A DNA stretch of 64,000 nucleotides from Diplocloster hominis (GCF_032380655.1 NZ_JAWDIY010000004.1:1-64000), one strand, 5' to 3'. Numbered from the stretch's first letter, positions 52,965 to 62,244 are shown. Notes: generated by a model from the sequence alone, not told the origin. Made by a program: numbers and translations.

Positions 52965-53882
52965 TTAAGAATATTTTAAAAGTAACGGAGAGAAATCAAT
53001 CGTTATTTTAAAAATTTGATGTTCTATTTCAATATTTGGTTCATTGCAATTCATACGCAAAAGTAATTTTTTTACAATGTATAGTCCTTGCCCTGATGTT
53101 CCCTTAGTTCTCGAAGTATCTCCTACATAAAAACGTTCCAGTAATTTTGATGGTTCCTCTATTGGAATTTCCTTAATAGGATTTTTTACACAAAACAAAA
53201 GGCGGTTTTCGCTATATGATAGTTGAACGTTAACATTTTCCGCAGTAGAGGTTACTGCATTAAATACTAGGTTTTGTATGATACGAATACAAGCCATCCT
53301 GTCTGTAAAAATATGAATATCTTTTTTTGGAATATCAATTTCTGGTTCGATTTTTTTCGTGTTAAAAACAGAATAATTATCAAGTAACGTTTCAGTCAGT
53401 AAAGAGCATATCTCGATATCTTCATCATGAAACGGATATTGTCCTGCGTCCAAAAGGGAAACATTGTAAAAATCGTCTATGAGATGTTCCAGTCTTAATG
53501 CTTTTTCTGATAATGTATTCATATAGGATTCTCTTTTATCTGCGGGTGCATTTTGCATGAGTTGTAAATATCCACGGATAGAAGTCAGAGGAGTTCGTAA
53601 ATCATGGGATAAGCAAGAAATATTTTCTTTTAATTCCTGTTCTCTGTTCTGAATTTTCACAAAGCGTATATCATTTTTCAATATAATACGATTTATGGTT
53701 TCAACCAAATTTTCCAAACTCTTATCTGACAAAGATACAGTTACAGTTTTTTTTGTTTTTCCATCCAGAATGTCATTGAGTTGGACGATTACTTTGTGTA
53801 TTTGTATTTTCCAGTTAATAAATGCAGTCGTAAGAACGATTACAAGTATCATCAATATAAGAAATAGTATCGCCCACTTCAT
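52965..53882 (-). CDS. Sensor histidine kinase of a peptide-antibiotic-type module
   Basis: Kinase of 305 aa with one N-terminal transmembrane segment (residues 3-22) and little or no outer domain. The H-box is LSHDLRTPLTSIRGYLQ near residue 100, the N-box NLVFNAVTST, and the G-box GTSGQGLYIVKKL. Kinases without an outer sensor usually read their transporter's state, as in Bce-type systems, or membrane damage. It is the last gene of the unit, 11 bp after the permease. Like its neighbours it is AT-rich. Confidence 0.88.
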   Translation of the reverse strand: MKWAILFLILMILVIVLTTAFINWKIQIHKVIVQLNDILDGKTKKTVTVSLSDKSLENLVETINRIILKNDIRFVKIQNREQELKENISCLSHDLRTPLTSIRGYLQLMQNAPADKRESYMNTLSEKALRLEHLIDDFYNVSLLDAGQYPFHDEDIEICSLLTETLLDNYSVFNTKKIEPEIDIPKKDIHIFTDRMACIRIIQNLVFNAVTSTAENVNVQLSYSENRLLFCVKNPIKEIPIEEPSKLLERFYVGDTSRTKGTSGQGLYIVKKLLLRMNCNEPNIEIEHQIFKITIDFSPLLLKYS

Positions 53883-53893
53883 GCCAAACTCCT

Positions 53894-54700
53894 TTATTTG
53901 ATTTCTTTTTTGTTCATAACAAAACTACCAATAATTAAAAGCAGGATACATCCGCCAATATAGAACGGAAGATTTTCAACAATACCCATTGTACGGCAGG
54001 AACTGAAATTCATCCAGTAAAACATAGGATTTCCATATATAAAAATCTTCATAGGGATTGCTGCTTTTTCCATTTCACTCCAAATCATTAAATAGACGGA
54101 TGCTCCACTAAAAACATATAAAAAACAAATTCCAGTTACAATTCCTGTGTTTGGTATCAGAACACAAAAAAATATAGTGATACATTCCAATGCAATCAAT
54201 ACCATTCCACATAAGGACGTCCAACCCAAAAGTTTTATTAGTTCATGCGTATTAAGGAAATAACCGGATAGCATTGTTTCGACAATAGTAAATACAGCTA
54301 CAAAAGCAAAATATGTAAGGAATGATATCACAAAAATAGTAATTGCCTTTGTATAATATAGAATACTTCGTTTCATTCCGTATGCAACAGAAAGTTTGAT
54401 TGTTCCCTGGCTATATTCTTTTGTGAAAAATAGCGCTGTAAATAATACACCTATCATCCAGAAAAAAGCCGTATATGCAAGTGCAGAACGGGCAACAGAT
54501 ATAAACGTTGGTGTTTCTTCTGATAAATAGCATTTAGCTTGAAAACCGATAGAATTTGTAATTCCATCACCAGCTCCAAAAAATGTCATATTACCAAACG
54601 CAAAAGAAGCTAAAATAATCGAAATACAAACACCCAAAATTATAAAAGGCATTTTCGAATGATGAAATTTGTACCATTCGGCTTTATATTGATTACGCAT
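53894..54700 (-). CDS. ABC-2 type permease (bacitracin/lantibiotic-resistance type)
   Basis: Membrane protein of 268 aa with about six hydrophobic segments. It starts MRNQYKAEWYKFHHSKMPF, a beginning common in LanE/BcrB-like permeases. It overlaps the ATPase gene by 8 bp and should form an exporter or flippase with it. Resistance to a membrane-active peptide is the usual role, but the compound cannot be inferred. Confidence 0.85.
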   Translation of the reverse strand: MRNQYKAEWYKFHHSKMPFIILGVCISIILASFAFGNMTFFGAGDGITNSIGFQAKCYLSEETPTFISVARSALAYTAFFWMIGVLFTALFFTKEYSQGTIKLSVAYGMKRSILYYTKAITIFVISFLTYFAFVAVFTIVETMLSGYFLNTHELIKLLGWTSLCGMVLIALECITIFFCVLIPNTGIVTGICFLYVFSGASVYLMIWSEMEKAAIPMKIFIYGNPMFYWMNFSSCRTMGIVENLPFYIGGCILLLIIGSFVMNKKEIK

Positions 54701-55610
54701 GTTCTACACCTCCAATCAAATTTGTATAATAGGTTTCAAGATCATCACCTGCATTCGCCATTTGATAAATTACAATATTGTTATCATTTAACAAAGTTGA
54801 AAGCTCTCCTATGCACCCCATATCATATAAACGAATACTCTTATCAGGCATTACTGTAAAATTAGAAGTATGCAATTTATTTTCTAATATAACAACAGTA
54901 GCAGGGACATTATCAACCTGTAACAATAAGTGTCTTTTACAACGCTCATCCAATTCTGCTGCAGTTATTTCTTGCAGTATTCTTCCATTATGCAAAATAC
55001 CATATCGGTTCGCTAATTGATGTAACTCAGTAAGAATATGGCTTGAGATTAAGATAGTGATACCATAATCTTTATTTAATTTTTGTAACAAGTTACGAAA
55101 TTCTACAATACCAATAGGATCGAGGCCGTTAACAGGTTCATCAAGTACAAGAAATTCGGGTTTACCAAGCAAAGCAATCGCAAGGGCAAGCCGCTGACGC
55201 ATACCCAAAGAAAAATCTTTTGCCTTTTTCTTCCCAGTATTTTTTAAATTGACTAAATCGAGGGCTTCCTCAATGCAGGTTTTCCCCGGTATTCCACGTT
55301 GCAGACGTTGCACCTGTAAATTCTCACGTGCTGTCATATCAGGATAGAGGGAGGGGCTTTCAATAATACAACCTATACGTGCTCTCTGTTTGGCAAGTTT
55401 CCGTCCGGTTTCTCCAAACAGACTTATTTCCCCGGATGTAGGTTCTGCCAGACCTGATAAGAGTCGGATTGTTGTTGTTTTTCCTGCACCATTCTCTCCA
55501 ATAAATCCATAAATATCGCCTGGGAAAACAGACATGGACATTTGATTTAATACGTTTACATGGTGATACTCTTTTGTAATATTGATTGTTTCAAAAATAG
55601 TTTTGCTCAT
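54693..55610 (-). CDS. ABC transporter ATPase, BcrA/LanF type
   Basis: ATPase of 305 aa. Walker A GENGAGKTT is near residue 38; the signature is FSLGMRQRLALAIALLG, followed by Walker B FLVLDEPVNGLDP. A C-terminal extension of about 80 residues is typical of BcrA and lantibiotic-immunity ATPases. First gene of the target operon, behind a set of TCTAAA repeats. Confidence 0.9.
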   Translation of the reverse strand: MSKTIFETINITKEYHHVNVLNQMSMSVFPGDIYGFIGENGAGKTTTIRLLSGLAEPTSGEISLFGETGRKLAKQRARIGCIIESPSLYPDMTARENLQVQRLQRGIPGKTCIEEALDLVNLKNTGKKKAKDFSLGMRQRLALAIALLGKPEFLVLDEPVNGLDPIGIVEFRNLLQKLNKDYGITILISSHILTELHQLANRYGILHNGRILQEITAAELDERCKRHLLLQVDNVPATVVILENKLHTSNFTVMPDKSIRLYDMGCIGELSTLLNDNNIVIYQMANAGDDLETYYTNLIGGVEHA

Positions 55611-55637
55611 ATACTTATAACTCCTTTCCTGTCACTT

Positions 55638-55643
55638 AGTATC
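55638..55643 (-). promoter_or_regulatory. Extended -10 box of the ABC/kinase operon
   Basis: TGCGATACT on the minus strand (GATACT at 55638-55643). No -35 hexamer; the repeats described next lie where it would be. Confidence 0.55.
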
Positions 55644-55654
55644 GCAGGAAAAAC

Positions 55655-55692
55655 TCTAAAAAGTCTAAAGCAAAATCTAAAGATAATCTAAA
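55655..55692 (-). promoter_or_regulatory. Direct-repeat operator for the OmpR-type regulator
   Basis: Four copies of TCTAAA (plus strand) at 55655, 55664, 55676 and 55687, spaced 9, 12 and 11 bp. The last two extend to ATCTAAAG. Direct repeats near one helical turn, overlapping the -35 position, are typical of OmpR/PhoB-family activators. Confidence 0.65.
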
Positions 55693-55693
55693 G

Positions 55694-56359
55694 TTATTTA
55701 TTGAGCCGATACCCCAATCCCCATACTGTCTGAATACGGTTGCCTTCTGCCTTTAACTTTTTGCGTAAATTACTAATATGAGTATTGATAACATCATTAT
55801 CCCTTGCGAAAGGTTCCTGCCAAATACTTTCATAAAGATTCTGCTTTGAGAAAACCTTATCAGGATATTTTGCTAACAGTTCTATAATTTGATATTCTTT
55901 TGCTGTAAGTGGTAAAATTTCACCTGCAGCCTCAACGGTTTTAGATGATGTGTCAATCAATAATTCTCCAACGGTTATGGCAATGCACGGTGTATTCTTT
56001 TGACTTCTGATTAAGTTCCGCTCAATTCTTGCCGCTAGTTCATCTAAATTAAAAGGCTTTGTTAAATAATCATCTGCACCTAAACGTAAAAGTTCAATCT
56101 TATTAAAAGTCAAGCTTTTCGCTGATACTACAATGACAGGAATTTCAGAAAATGTTCTGATTTGCCGTAATAATTCATCACCATTGATATATGGAAGCAT
56201 TAAATCCAAGATGATTAAGTCTGGAGATATCTTTTTCACTTGTTCAACCGCATTTGCACCGGTAGAAATAAAAGAAACATGATAGTTATACTTTTCAAGA
56301 TGGTCTTTTATCATGAGGCAGATTTCATTATCATCTTCAATAATTAAAATGCTATTCAT
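55694..56359 (-). CDS. OmpR/PhoB-family response regulator
   Basis: Regulator of 221 aa. The receiver domain has acidic residues at EDDNE, phospho-acceptor Asp in LIILDLMLPYINGDE, and Lys in YLTKPFN. The winged-helix domain (about 125-221) ends HISNLRKKLKAEGNRIQTVWGLGYRL. First gene of the AT-rich module; it should activate the ABC-permease-kinase genes through the repeats at 55655-55692. Confidence 0.93.
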   Translation of the reverse strand: MNSILIIEDDNEICLMIKDHLEKYNYHVSFISTGANAVEQVKKISPDLIILDLMLPYINGDELLRQIRTFSEIPVIVVSAKSLTFNKIELLRLGADDYLTKPFNLDELAARIERNLIRSQKNTPCIAITVGELLIDTSSKTVEAAGEILPLTAKEYQIIELLAKYPDKVFSKQNLYESIWQEPFARDNDVINTHISNLRKKLKAEGNRIQTVWGLGYRLNK

Positions 56360-56402
56360 AGGGCAATTCCTTTCTTTTTTTCATTCTTACGGGCAGCGCC
56401 CT

Positions 56403-57896
56403 TTACTCCAAATACAAATTCATATTTACCGCAGAAAAGTCCCCCCGTTCCACTATCCCGTTGACGGTTCCCTTCCGCACAATAATAATCCGGTCGCAGA
56501 TTCCTGACATCTCCTTAAAATTGGCAGAAATCATCAGGATTCCGATTCTGTCCTCCGCCATCTTAACAATTTCGCCTATAATTTGTTCTTTCAACAGAAC
56601 ATCCGAGCTTTCCGTGGGATTCATGAGCACCAGAAGCTCCGGATGGAACAGTTTGATTTCCCCGATATACAGCTCAAACAGTTCCTTGTTCGACAGCTGT
56701 TCGATTTGTTTTTTCAGGATATCCGGTGAAAATCCCAGGTCTTCCATCTTTTCATTTTCCAGATGCATCTCGATCTTCCGGCTCAGAATCCCCAGCGGAG
56801 TCTTTGCCGCCTTTTGCTGCGCCAGGAACACATAATTCTGTGAAACCGACAGATTTTCAAACAGCTCCTCTTTGATATTGGCTTTATGCATAAAGCAGGT
56901 CCTATTATGCACAGTCCCACGGTCCTGTAGAAATTGTCTGTTAACGGCTTGTCCATTGCGGTATATGGCGCCGCTTTCGATCTGGGCTTCCCCCATCAGG
57001 ATATCGATAAATTCCTGATTCCAACGGCTGGACAGAGACAGGATTCCCACGATTTCTCCTTCCTTTACCTCCAGGGATATATTTTTCAGACGAACGCTTG
57101 TGACCTTTGTAAGCCGCAGAATTTCTCCCGCACCAGGCAGCTTTTTTCTGTCATAGAGACTGTTCTCCTTGATCTCATACCCGACCATCCATTTATAGAT
57201 CATCTGCTTGTCAAACATAGTCTTTGGAAGCCGCCGCACCGAACGTCCATCCTTTAATACCACGATCTCGTCCGAGAGCTGCATGACGTATTCCAGATTA
57301 CTGTGGATGAATAGAAACGATACTCCTTTTTCGTAACTCTTACGGATCAGCTCTTTTAACTCCCGGATATCCTGATCGTTGTATGTATGTCCCGTACAGT
57401 CCAGAATCACCAGCCTGGCCCCTCCTGCCAGTACCTTTGCGATTTCCAGACGTTGCTTTTCATTGTCCTCCAAAATACCGCAGGGACTGCCGGGGCGGGC
57501 ATCCACATGCACCATCTTTAACAACTTTTCACTATTTTCCCTTATTTTCTTTTTATGGACGATAAAATCCCTAATATGATTTTTCTTTAACACAAATAAG
57601 TTATCCGCAATGGACAACTCGTCTACCAGAGAATTTTCATTTCCAAGATAGGCCACCTTACCGGAGAGAATATCACGTCTTGAGGGTGAGATCTTTGCAC
57701 CCTCAAAGTAAATATCCCCGCCATCGAAACCAAGCTGCCCTGCCAAGATGCGCATAAATGTTGTCTTGCCTGAATGATCAAGCCCCACAATCCCCACGGT
57801 CTGCCCTTCCAGCACATACAGCCAGGCATCCAGCAGCACCTGATTCCGGTCAAACATCTTTTGTATATGTTCTGCTCTAATAATTTCATGAACCAT
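56403..57896 (-). CDS. Half-degenerate sugar-type ABC ATPase linked to a YesMN system
   Basis: Protein of 497 aa with the two-domain layout of RbsA/MglA. The first half has a good Walker A (GLDHSGKTT near 37) but unusual later motifs: EDNEKQRLEIAKVL in place of LSGGxxQ, and LVILDCTGHTYND in place of LDEP. In the second half the Walker A is lost (GILSLSSRWNQEF), and LVLMNPTES replaces LDEPT. No permease or binding-protein gene adjoins it, so a role in sensing rather than transport is plausible. The ATG at 57896 overlaps the kinase gene by 11 bp and has an AGGAGTCAGG site. Confidence 0.8.
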   Translation of the reverse strand: MVHEIIRAEHIQKMFDRNQVLLDAWLYVLEGQTVGIVGLDHSGKTTFMRILAGQLGFDGGDIYFEGAKISPSRRDILSGKVAYLGNENSLVDELSIADNLFVLKKNHIRDFIVHKKKIRENSEKLLKMVHVDARPGSPCGILEDNEKQRLEIAKVLAGGARLVILDCTGHTYNDQDIRELKELIRKSYEKGVSFLFIHSNLEYVMQLSDEIVVLKDGRSVRRLPKTMFDKQMIYKWMVGYEIKENSLYDRKKLPGAGEILRLTKVTSVRLKNISLEVKEGEIVGILSLSSRWNQEFIDILMGEAQIESGAIYRNGQAVNRQFLQDRGTVHNRTCFMHKANIKEELFENLSVSQNYVFLAQQKAAKTPLGILSRKIEMHLENEKMEDLGFSPDILKKQIEQLSNKELFELYIGEIKLFHPELLVLMNPTESSDVLLKEQIIGEIVKMAEDRIGILMISANFKEMSGICDRIIIVRKGTVNGIVERGDFSAVNMNLYLE

Positions 57897-58935
57897 AATT
57901 TTTTTCCTGACTCCTGCTCTGGTGGATGACCTCATCCAGGGTAATCTCCTTTTGTCCCGCATCCACCACGGGCAGTGTGATCACCACGTCGGTACCGTTG
58001 TCCAGCATACTATACACGTGAATTCCATATTCATCACCGAAACACAGCTTAATCCTTTGATTTACATTATATAGCGCAATCCCGCTGCCCCCATCCTCGG
58101 TTCTCTCGGAAAAGTCGACCCCTTTTTGCAGCCGCTCATTCATTTCCAGCAGTTTATCCTCACGGATGCCACTGCCGTCATCTGAGATTACCAGCACCAG
58201 ACGCTGATCCGTAACCGCAATAGATATGGTGATCGTCCCTTTTCCGATCTTGTTCTCCAGCCCATGAAAGATCGCATTTTCCACTATCGGCTGAATGATC
58301 AGTTTGGGCATACGAAAACCGATGATCGCGTCCTGATCCTCCATATCCACTTTGAGATTGATCCTCTCCCCAAAGCGGAACTTCTGGATCAGATAATAGT
58401 TCTGTATATTATTCAGCTCATCCTCAAGAGTTACCAGGCTTCCTTTCCTGCTGATACTATAACGGAAAAAATTCCCCAGTGCCTCCGTCATATCCGCGAT
58501 CTCATCCATCCCCTCGATCAGTGCCTCCCCCCGGATGGATTCCAGTGTATTATACAGAAAATGCGGGTTAATCTGGCTTTGCAGCGCATTCAGTTCCGCC
58601 TGTTTTTTCAGCACCTTCGCCCGGTATTCCCGGTTCATGCTCTCCTGCAGATATTGGAATACGTATTCCATCTTATCGTTGATCTCCATCGTCTGTGTAT
58701 CGTGGCCGCCGGAATCCTCCAGACTCTTCTGATACAGTTTTTCTAACGACTGGTCTGCCTTACAGACCGGCACATGCACCAGAATCATCTGCAGCAAAAA
58801 GAAAATCCCCAATGCCCCCAGCAGGCACCATCCGGTAATCCCCATATGCAATTGCCAGAACAGCATCCCAAAAGCCACTGCAAACAAAACCATCAGAGCA
58901 TTCGACACCAATATCTTTCTTTTCACATTTCTCAT
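57886..58935 (-). CDS. YesM-type sensor histidine kinase (short)
   Basis: Kinase of 349 aa. The ATG at 58935 follows AGGAGG; a longer frame upstream runs through the REP-like repeat and is rejected. Two hydrophobic segments near residues 10-55 are close together, so there is almost no outer domain. The His_kinase domain has LQSQINPHFLYNTLESIRGEAL, then MPKLIIQPIVENAIFHGLENK and GSGIALYNVNQRI. Lack of a sensor domain fits signal input from a partner, perhaps the ATPase-like protein encoded next. Confidence 0.9.
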   Translation of the reverse strand: MRNVKRKILVSNALMVLFAVAFGMLFWQLHMGITGWCLLGALGIFFLLQMILVHVPVCKADQSLEKLYQKSLEDSGGHDTQTMEINDKMEYVFQYLQESMNREYRAKVLKKQAELNALQSQINPHFLYNTLESIRGEALIEGMDEIADMTEALGNFFRYSISRKGSLVTLEDELNNIQNYYLIQKFRFGERINLKVDMEDQDAIIGFRMPKLIIQPIVENAIFHGLENKIGKGTITISIAVTDQRLVLVISDDGSGIREDKLLEMNERLQKGVDFSERTEDGGSGIALYNVNQRIKLCFGDEYGIHVYSMLDNGTDVVITLPVVDAGQKEITLDEVIHQSRSQEKNYGS

Positions 58936-58988
58936 GTTTTCCTCCTGTGTGCGATTTCCAGCACATATAGGTATGGGTGAACATCCCT

Positions 58989-59016
58989 TACAAAAGGGGA
59001 CATACAAAAGGGGACA
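58989..59016. repeat. 14-bp tandem duplication beside the REP-like repeat
   Basis: TACAAAAGGGGACA occurs twice in a row (58989-59002, 59003-59016). The second copy runs into the GGGGACATGTCC repeat, suggesting local slippage. Confidence 0.8.
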
Positions 59017-59047
59017 TGTCCATTTCGGTTTGGGACATGTCCATTTT
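59010..59047. repeat. REP-like repeat (GGACATGTCC family, copy 3)
   Basis: Same unit as 153-193 with CGGTT in place of CAGTT between the decamers. It lies in the gap between the regulator stop codon (12 bp away) and the kinase start. Confidence 0.85.
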
Positions 59048-59059
59048 GATCAGCAGCCC

Positions 59060-60691
59060 TTACGAATGCAATTTGCGGTATACCGTAGGATTTATGCCTA
59101 CCACTTTAGAAAACAACTGGCTGAAATATTTTGCATTGGCATATCCTACGCCCTCCGCGATTGCCGCTATGGTTTCATTGGTATCTTTCAGCATTGATTT
59201 AGCCTTCGTGATGCGGATGTTCGTCAGATAATCATTGAAATTCTCCCCTGTACTGCGCTTAAACAGGACGCTGAGATAGACCGGATTCAAATCTACCAGC
59301 TTGGCCATCTCTTCCAGGCTGATGTTCTCCTTATAATGTTCCCTGATATGATCTTTTACGATCCGCACCGGCTTTTTCTCCTGATTCCGCTTACTGGCTT
59401 CGTATTTTTTCAGGAATGCATTCAAATATTCAAGCACATAATTGCGGATAGATGATTTATCTGCATATTTTCTGATCTGTGCATACAAATCTTCTTTTTC
59501 TGTTTCCAGTTCCGTATCACTGATTTCATCGAAATCCACCGCTTCAAAAACAACCCGTATCAGCTGTTCGACATTTTTATAGTACAACCTATAACTCTCC
59601 GGCTTCTCATCGCCAATCATTCGAAAGCAGTCCCGAAGCAAATAATCGAACTTTTTCAAATCCAAAGCTTCCACAGCCGCCTTGATGGAGTCTTCACATT
59701 TCATATTGACAGTCAGGGCCGAGTCTTCCTTTGACAGACCGGTTCCGGTGATCCGAATTAGCTGGTTTGCTCCCAGAACCAGCCTGCTGCCCAGGTACTC
59801 AAAGGTATCACGCAGCCTGTCCGCACTTTCCTTAAAATCACAAAATGGCGCAGACACCGTCATGGTCACTGCGTATCCGCTGAATGAACTGCTATACTTT
59901 TGGATAACCTCAAATAATTGATTCCACAGTTCCTGTTGTAATACTCCCTCTTTGATATCTTCGTCCCGGAACTCACAGATTCCAGCGACCACATTATGGA
60001 TCAGTCCATTCACATTCTGGCCTGCCGCTTCTGCTTCCTCCAAAAACTTCCTTATCTTCTTCAGTACGCTCCGATAGAGTCCCTCGGCCGTCTCTTTCTC
60101 TACGTCCTCTACTCTCTCATAATCTACACTCAGCGCGTAACACTGATATACCGGTCCAGAGAATGAAAAATGATACTTTTCATTCACAATTGCCGGCTCA
60201 ACTACCTCCCGATTCTCTTGTGACAGTAATGTGGCAATAAATTTATTCTGTATAATTTCCTGGCTTAATTTGTGCTCCTTCTCCATCTGTTCATGATCCG
60301 ATACTTGTTTTTCCTTTTCCAGCCGGGCCATACAGATCTTTGACAGAATCTTATTCAGTTCTTCCTTATGTATCGGCTTTAACAGATAGTCCTCCACCCC
60401 GTATTTTAAGGCATTATAGGCATACTCAAACTGTTTGTAGCCGCTCACCACAATAAAGTTCACGGGCAGCTCCAGCTGAACAACCCGCTCAATTACCTGC
60501 AGCCCGTCCATTCCCGGCATCCGGATATCTGTGATCACAATATCCGGCTCATACTTTTGAATCAATTCCAGCTCCTCTATGCCATTGGCCGCTGTGGCCA
60601 CCAAACTGATGTCCAGATGCTCCCAGTCGATCAGTTTTTCAATCAGTCTGCACACTCTGTCCTCATCATCTGCAATTAGTATCTTCAGCAC
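59060..60691 (-). CDS. YesN-type response regulator (second system)
   Basis: Regulator of 543 aa. The GTG at 60691 (VLKILIADDEDRVCR) with AAAGGGTGGAG upstream is preferred over a GTG ten codons earlier that lacks a site. The receiver has the phospho-acceptor Asp in DIVITDIRMPGMDG and YLLKPIHKEE. A long middle part of about 280 residues is followed by an AraC-type domain (ISLEEMAKLVDLNPVYLSVLFKRSTGENF; IAAIAEGVGYANAKYFSQLFSKVVG). Forms an operon with the kinase and the ATPase-like gene. Target genes unknown; the CUT2 sugar operon is a candidate. Confidence 0.92.
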   Translation of the reverse strand: MLKILIADDEDRVCRLIEKLIDWEHLDISLVATAANGIEELELIQKYEPDIVITDIRMPGMDGLQVIERVVQLELPVNFIVVSGYKQFEYAYNALKYGVEDYLLKPIHKEELNKILSKICMARLEKEKQVSDHEQMEKEHKLSQEIIQNKFIATLLSQENREVVEPAIVNEKYHFSFSGPVYQCYALSVDYERVEDVEKETAEGLYRSVLKKIRKFLEEAEAAGQNVNGLIHNVVAGICEFRDEDIKEGVLQQELWNQLFEVIQKYSSSFSGYAVTMTVSAPFCDFKESADRLRDTFEYLGSRLVLGANQLIRITGTGLSKEDSALTVNMKCEDSIKAAVEALDLKKFDYLLRDCFRMIGDEKPESYRLYYKNVEQLIRVVFEAVDFDEISDTELETEKEDLYAQIRKYADKSSIRNYVLEYLNAFLKKYEASKRNQEKKPVRIVKDHIREHYKENISLEEMAKLVDLNPVYLSVLFKRSTGENFNDYLTNIRITKAKSMLKDTNETIAAIAEGVGYANAKYFSQLFSKVVGINPTVYRKLHS

Positions 60692-60823
60692 CGTTCTCCA
60701 CCCTTTCAACCGCTCTGCCACCCGGCATACCAGCCGCTATATCCGCTCCGGCCATAATACCGCCGCGGGATGCGCACTCCACTCTCTGAAGCGCGCTCCT
60801 GCGCAGATCTAATATCTGTCGAC

Positions 60824-60853
60824 ATTATATCATACCGTATCGAACAGCTACAA
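60824..60853 (-). promoter_or_regulatory. Promoter of the second YesN-YesM operon
   Basis: Minus strand: -35 TTGTAG (60848-60853), 18-bp spacer, -10 TATAAT (60824-60829). The leader of about 125 nt contains short palindromes (AGATCT, GCGCGC) of unclear meaning. Confidence 0.5.
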
Positions 60854-60915
60854 TCTTTAATTAATTAAACCGGGGCGGCCTTTCGAATATATGGCGCGCT
60901 CCTCAGGATTTTCCG

Positions 60916-62079
60916 CTAGAGCGGCAATAATTCCCCGCCACAGTACAAAAATTTATGTAAAACCTTTTCCAGGCACCACCGGAAATCGATCTTACTTACA
61001 GACCCCGCCGCATAAATCGGAGTTACCTGGTACAGTTCCCCCGCCACATAATACTGCACATTACCCACGATGGCCCCTTCCTCCACCGGTGCTTTCAGCA
61101 CATCTGGTATCTCATACTCCACATTCACCTGTTCATCCGGGCGCATCAGCAGATTCAGATCCTGCTTTTCCATCCGCAGGTCCACGGTCGGGATCTGCCC
61201 ATCCTCCACACTTACGGGATCGAATGTTTTCCCATCCTCGGATATATGCCGGTACTCATAATTATCCAGTCCATAATTCATCAACTTCTGGGTATCCGCC
61301 CATTTCCATGTCTTATGAGGCGGCCAGCCGCAGGCCAGTACCACCGAAATAAAAGTCCTGTCATCCCTCTTTAACGCTCCCACAAAGCAATAACCCGCTT
61401 TGCCGGTAAATCCCGTCTTAATCCCGATGGCCCCGTCCATCTGAGTCAAAAACGCGTCCTTATTATTAACCGTAAAACTTCTCGCCCCGTCGATATCTGA
61501 AAAAGAATAACTGGGTGTATTTGTAATCTCGATAAACTTCTCATTTTTAATCGCATATCGGGCAATCAGCGCCAAATCCGATGCCGTCGTATAATGCTCA
61601 TCCGAATCCAGGCCATTAGGGGTAACAAAGTGTGTATGAAAAGCGCCGATATCCCTGGCCTTCTGGTTCATCATATCAGCGAAGCCTTCCACGCTGCCGC
61701 CAATATGCTCCGCCACCGCCACCGCCACGTCATTATGGGATTCCAGCATCAGGGAATACAGCAGGTCCCTTAACAGATACTTCTCCCCGGTCCGTATATT
61801 CAGCTGGACATCCGGCTGAGAAGCAGCCAGCTTAGACACTTCCACCACATCATCCGGATTCCCGGATTCCAGCGCCACAGTCAGCGTCATAATCTTAGTC
61901 GTACTCGCCATGGGAAGCTTCGCGCTCCCGTCCTTTTCATATAAAATACGCCCCGAATCAGCATCCATCAGTACTGCCGACTGGGCGTACAAATCAATGT
62001 CCTCCGCCAGGACAAGCCCCCGCCCCTGAACGCAGACACTGCATACGATAAATAAAAAAGCCAGAATCTTTCTCCACAT
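60916..62079 (-). CDS. D-alanyl-D-alanine carboxypeptidase (DacF/PBP5 type, S11)
   Basis: Low-molecular-weight penicillin-binding protein of 387 aa that trims the terminal D-Ala from peptidoglycan stem peptides. A signal peptide covers about 1-25. Catalytic motifs are S59-T-T-K62, S114-H-N116 and K221-T-G223. A beta-rich C-terminal domain (about 280-370) follows; a strong amphipathic anchor at the end is not obvious. It may belong to the DacF group linked to sporulation, but that cannot be settled here. Confidence 0.93.
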   Translation of the reverse strand: MWRKILAFLFIVCSVCVQGRGLVLAEDIDLYAQSAVLMDADSGRILYEKDGSAKLPMASTTKIMTLTVALESGNPDDVVEVSKLAASQPDVQLNIRTGEKYLLRDLLYSLMLESHNDVAVAVAEHIGGSVEGFADMMNQKARDIGAFHTHFVTPNGLDSDEHYTTASDLALIARYAIKNEKFIEITNTPSYSFSDIDGARSFTVNNKDAFLTQMDGAIGIKTGFTGKAGYCFVGALKRDDRTFISVVLACGWPPHKTWKWADTQKLMNYGLDNYEYRHISEDGKTFDPVSVEDGQIPTVDLRMEKQDLNLLMRPDEQVNVEYEIPDVLKAPVEEGAIVGNVQYYVAGELYQVTPIYAAGSVSKIDFRWCLEKVLHKFLYCGGELLPL

Positions 62080-62244
62080 ATCCGATTCCCATATCCGTCT
62101 TTTCTATAATCTATTATAAATCCCTACAGTTTATACCTACTTCCTCTCTCCATTCCCACCTACATTCCGCGTCATACGTTCCTCTCCATCCTCCTCTCTT
62201 TATCTGTCCCGTACACACTCCACATCCGTTCTCCCAGCACTTTT

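Noticed and set aside
58936..59007. N-terminal extension of the second YesM-type kinase
   Set aside because: The extra residues are encoded by the end of the repeat region; ATG at 58935 has a strong AGGAGG site and fits the family.
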